A DNA stretch of 64,000 nucleotides from Pseudomonas sp. 21 (GTDB taxonomy: Bacteria; Pseudomonadota; Gammaproteobacteria; Pseudomonadales; Pseudomonadaceae): NCBI RefSeq assembly GCF_000955805.1, contig NZ_JYOA01000002.1, forward strand, positions 171,868-235,867, given 5' to 3'. A model generated the notes under the pieces. It was not told the DNA's origin and did not search any database. It worked only from the letters and a program-made list of their open reading frames with translations. The position numbers were made by a program, and so were the translations under genes. The first letter of the stretch is position 1. Every line of letters starts with the position of its first letter. Of the stretch, positions 62,511 to 64,000 are shown one piece after another.

Positions 62511-63775
62511 CCCAGCCCAACGACCTGCGCCGCCACGCCCTGGTGGTCGGCGCCGGCGTGGTCGGCCTGGCCACCGCGCTGCAACTGCAACGCCGCGACT
62601 TCCGCGTGACCCTGCTGGACCGCAATCCGCCGGGTCTCGCCACGTCGTTCGGCAATGCCTGTACCTTCGCCACCTACTCGGTGGAGCCGGTGGCAACGCC
62701 CGGCATCTGGCGCAAGGCGCCGGGCATGCTGCTGCGCCCGGACAGCCCGCTGGCGATCCGCCCGGCCTACCTGCCGCGCATCGCGCCGTGGCTGATGCAG
62801 TTCCTGTCGGCCTCGCGGCGTGACCGGGTGGAAGCCATCGGCCGCGACCTCAACACCCTGCTGCGCCCCTGCATGGAGGCGTGGCAGGGGCTGTTCGACG
62901 AGGCCGGCGCCAACGACCTGATCCGCCACGATGGCTCGCTGTATATCTTCGAGGAGCATGAGCGCGGCGATGCGCAGGCCATGGTGGATTACCACCGGCG
63001 CTTCGAGGTGCCGATCCGCTTCGTCGAGGGCTCCGAACTGCGCGAGCTGGAACCTGCGCTCAACGCCCGCGCCAGCTGCGCCGTGGAGCTGCCCGGTGTG
63101 AGCCGCACGCTCGATCCCTACGCGCTGAGCCTGCGCCTGTTCGAACGCTTCCAGGCCATGGGCGGCGAGTTCCGTCGCGGCGAGCTGCTGGGCATCGATC
63201 CGGCCGGGCAGGGCAGGGATGCGGTGCAGGCGCAACTGACTAGCGGCGAGCGACTGGCCGCCGACCGCGTGGCGCTGTGCACCGGCGCCTGGTCGCGCAC
63301 CTTGGTGGACCAACTGGGCGATAGCGTGCCGCAGGACACCGAGCGCGGTTACCACGTGCTCTTCGGCCATGCTGGGCAGGTGCTCAACCGCCCGGTGTGC
63401 TGGGGCGCCGGCGGTTTCTACATGACGCCCATGGCGCAGGGCCTGCGCGTGGCCGGCACGGTGGAATTCGCCGGGCTGGAGGCGCTGCCGAGCCCGGCCC
63501 GCTACCGCTCCTTGACCCGTGGCGCGCGGCGCTTCCTGCGCCTGCAGCACGAGCCGGTGTCGCAGTGGATGGGCTTTCGCTCCTCGGTGCCGGACAGCAT
63601 GCCGGTGCTCGGCCCGTCCCGGCGGCTGCCGCAGGTGTTCTACAACTTCGGCCACGGCCACATCGGCCTGACCCTCGGCGCCATCACCGGCCAGCTGCTC
63701 GCCGAGCAGGCCAGCGACGTCGTCACCAGCGTGCCGGTGACGCCCTTCCTTGCCAGCCGCTTCAGCGCGGGCTGA
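62507..63775 (+). CDS. FAD-dependent D-amino-acid dehydrogenase-like oxidoreductase
   Basis: The 422-aa protein starts at the ATGA overlap. VVGAGVVGLATALQLQRRDFRVTLLD is the FAD dinucleotide fold, and FGNACTFATYSVEPVATPG resembles DadA. YHVLFGHAGQVLNRPV and FNFGHGHIGLTLGAI near the C-terminus are also DadA-like. It probably dehydrogenates a D-amino acid or N-alkyl amino acid, passing electrons to the quinone pool. It belongs to one transcript with the binding protein. A 13-bp tandem repeat lies just after its stop. Confidence 0.92.
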   Translation: MTQPNDLRRHALVVGAGVVGLATALQLQRRDFRVTLLDRNPPGLATSFGNACTFATYSVEPVATPGIWRKAPGMLLRPDSPLAIRPAYLPRIAPWLMQFLSASRRDRVEAIGRDLNTLLRPCMEAWQGLFDEAGANDLIRHDGSLYIFEEHERGDAQAMVDYHRRFEVPIRFVEGSELRELEPALNARASCAVELPGVSRTLDPYALSLRLFERFQAMGGEFRRGELLGIDPAGQGRDAVQAQLTSGERLAADRVALCTGAWSRTLVDQLGDSVPQDTERGYHVLFGHAGQVLNRPVCWGAGGFYMTPMAQGLRVAGTVEFAGLEALPSPARYRSLTRGARRFLRLQHEPVSQWMGFRSSVPDSMPVLGPSRRLPQVFYNFGHGHIGLTLGAITGQLLAEQASDVVTSVPVTPFLASRFSAG

Positions 63776-63784
63776 AACGCCCGT

Positions 63785-63810
63785 ATTCACCCCGAACATT
63801 CACCCCGAAC
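63785..63810. repeat. 13-bp perfect tandem direct repeat
   Basis: ATTCACCCCGAAC occurs twice in succession (63785-63797 and 63798-63810), immediately before the ribosome site of the EamA gene. Confidence 0.85.
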
Positions 63811-63827
63811 AAGAAGGAGAACACGAC

Positions 63828-64000
63828 ATGCCCCAGCTGACCCTCGTCGCCCCTCGCAGCCATGCCTTGCGCAGCGTGGGCCTGATGCTGTTGTCGATGT
63901 TCTGCTTCGCCGTGGTGGATGCACTGGCCAAGGTCGTGGCGCTGAAATACCCGGCCAACGAAGTGACCTTCTTCCGCATGGCCTTCGGCGTGCTGCCGGC
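63828..64000 (+). CDS. EamA/DMT family transporter, 3'-truncated by window edge
   Basis: The gene starts behind AAGGAG and runs off the window after 57 codons. The first helix (~16-38, SVGLMLLSMFCFAVVDALAK) and the following YPANEVTFFRMAFGVLP are the opening of an EamA (drug/metabolite transporter) domain. Members usually export amino acids or related metabolites. Being behind the dehydrogenase it probably belongs to the same operon. Confidence 0.88.
   Translation, partial: MPQLTLVAPRSHALRSVGLMLLSMFCFAVVDALAKVVALKYPANEVTFFRMAFGVLP

Overview
The window is about 65 % GC, densely coded, and reads as chromosome of a Pseudomonas species. The supporting evidence is the set of families together: FecI/FecR/TonB-receptor iron-signalling modules, an RND efflux operon with an OmpR-type two-component pair, many LysR regulators, a PotF/SpuD-type polyamine-binding protein, and candidate Crc/Hfq A-rich motifs at transport genes. 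The species cannot be fixed from sequence alone. I see no rRNA, tRNA, CRISPR array, transposase or integrase.

Layout. 1-3812: a tightly overlapping catabolic operon (SDR cut by the window edge, cupin, FAH-type hydrolase, DenD-like epimerase/dehydrogenase, metal-dependent cyclase). 3823-8532: small stress and redox genes, including a quinone-reductase/MerR pair behind a MerR-type promoter, a cupin, a VIT-like membrane protein, a LysR gene divergent from an NAD(P)-binding reductase, and a DUF998 protein. 8591-12678: a FecI-FecR-TonB receptor module on the minus strand with a candidate Fur box. 12779-14202: a LysR gene divergent from a GFA-family protein. 14215-17140: a low-GC accessory patch with a lipoprotein metallophosphoesterase bracketed by a degenerate repeat, an unknown 134-aa protein with a possible orphan coding tail upstream, and a small lipoprotein. 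17560-19659: a second TonB receptor behind two strong dyads. 19755-22258: a flavin reductase and sterol-desaturase-like pair divergent from an AraC-type regulator.

22474-34117 is the most coherent block. It is a MoxR/DUF58/DUF4381/VWA/VWA-TPR/BatD operon that runs without a real gap into a periplasmic HAD phosphatase, then a periplasmic sulfatase closed by a strong terminator, then a fused membrane/spermidine-synthase-like protein. MoxR-VWA systems are thought to assist maturation of exported or metal-containing enzymes, so the two periplasmic hydrolases are plausible clients (inference).

34432-43194: a GNAT protein, then an RND tripartite pump on the minus strand divergent from a BaeSR-like sensor and regulator. 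43420-44514: a zinc alcohol dehydrogenase. 44605-48849: a second Fur-box/FecI/FecR/receptor module with a 23-bp tandem repeat before the receptor. 48891-50226: a SoxR-type promoter driving a DUF2165 membrane protein and an SDR in which Phe replaces the catalytic Tyr. 50330-54897: diguanylate cyclase, DUF2235 hydrolase, HD phosphohydrolase, HTH regulator and methyltransferase. 55383-64000: amine and amino-acid transport and oxidation (APC permease, LysR genes, DUF2817 peptidase, two FAD oxidoreductases around a polyamine-type binding protein, and an EamA exporter cut by the window end).
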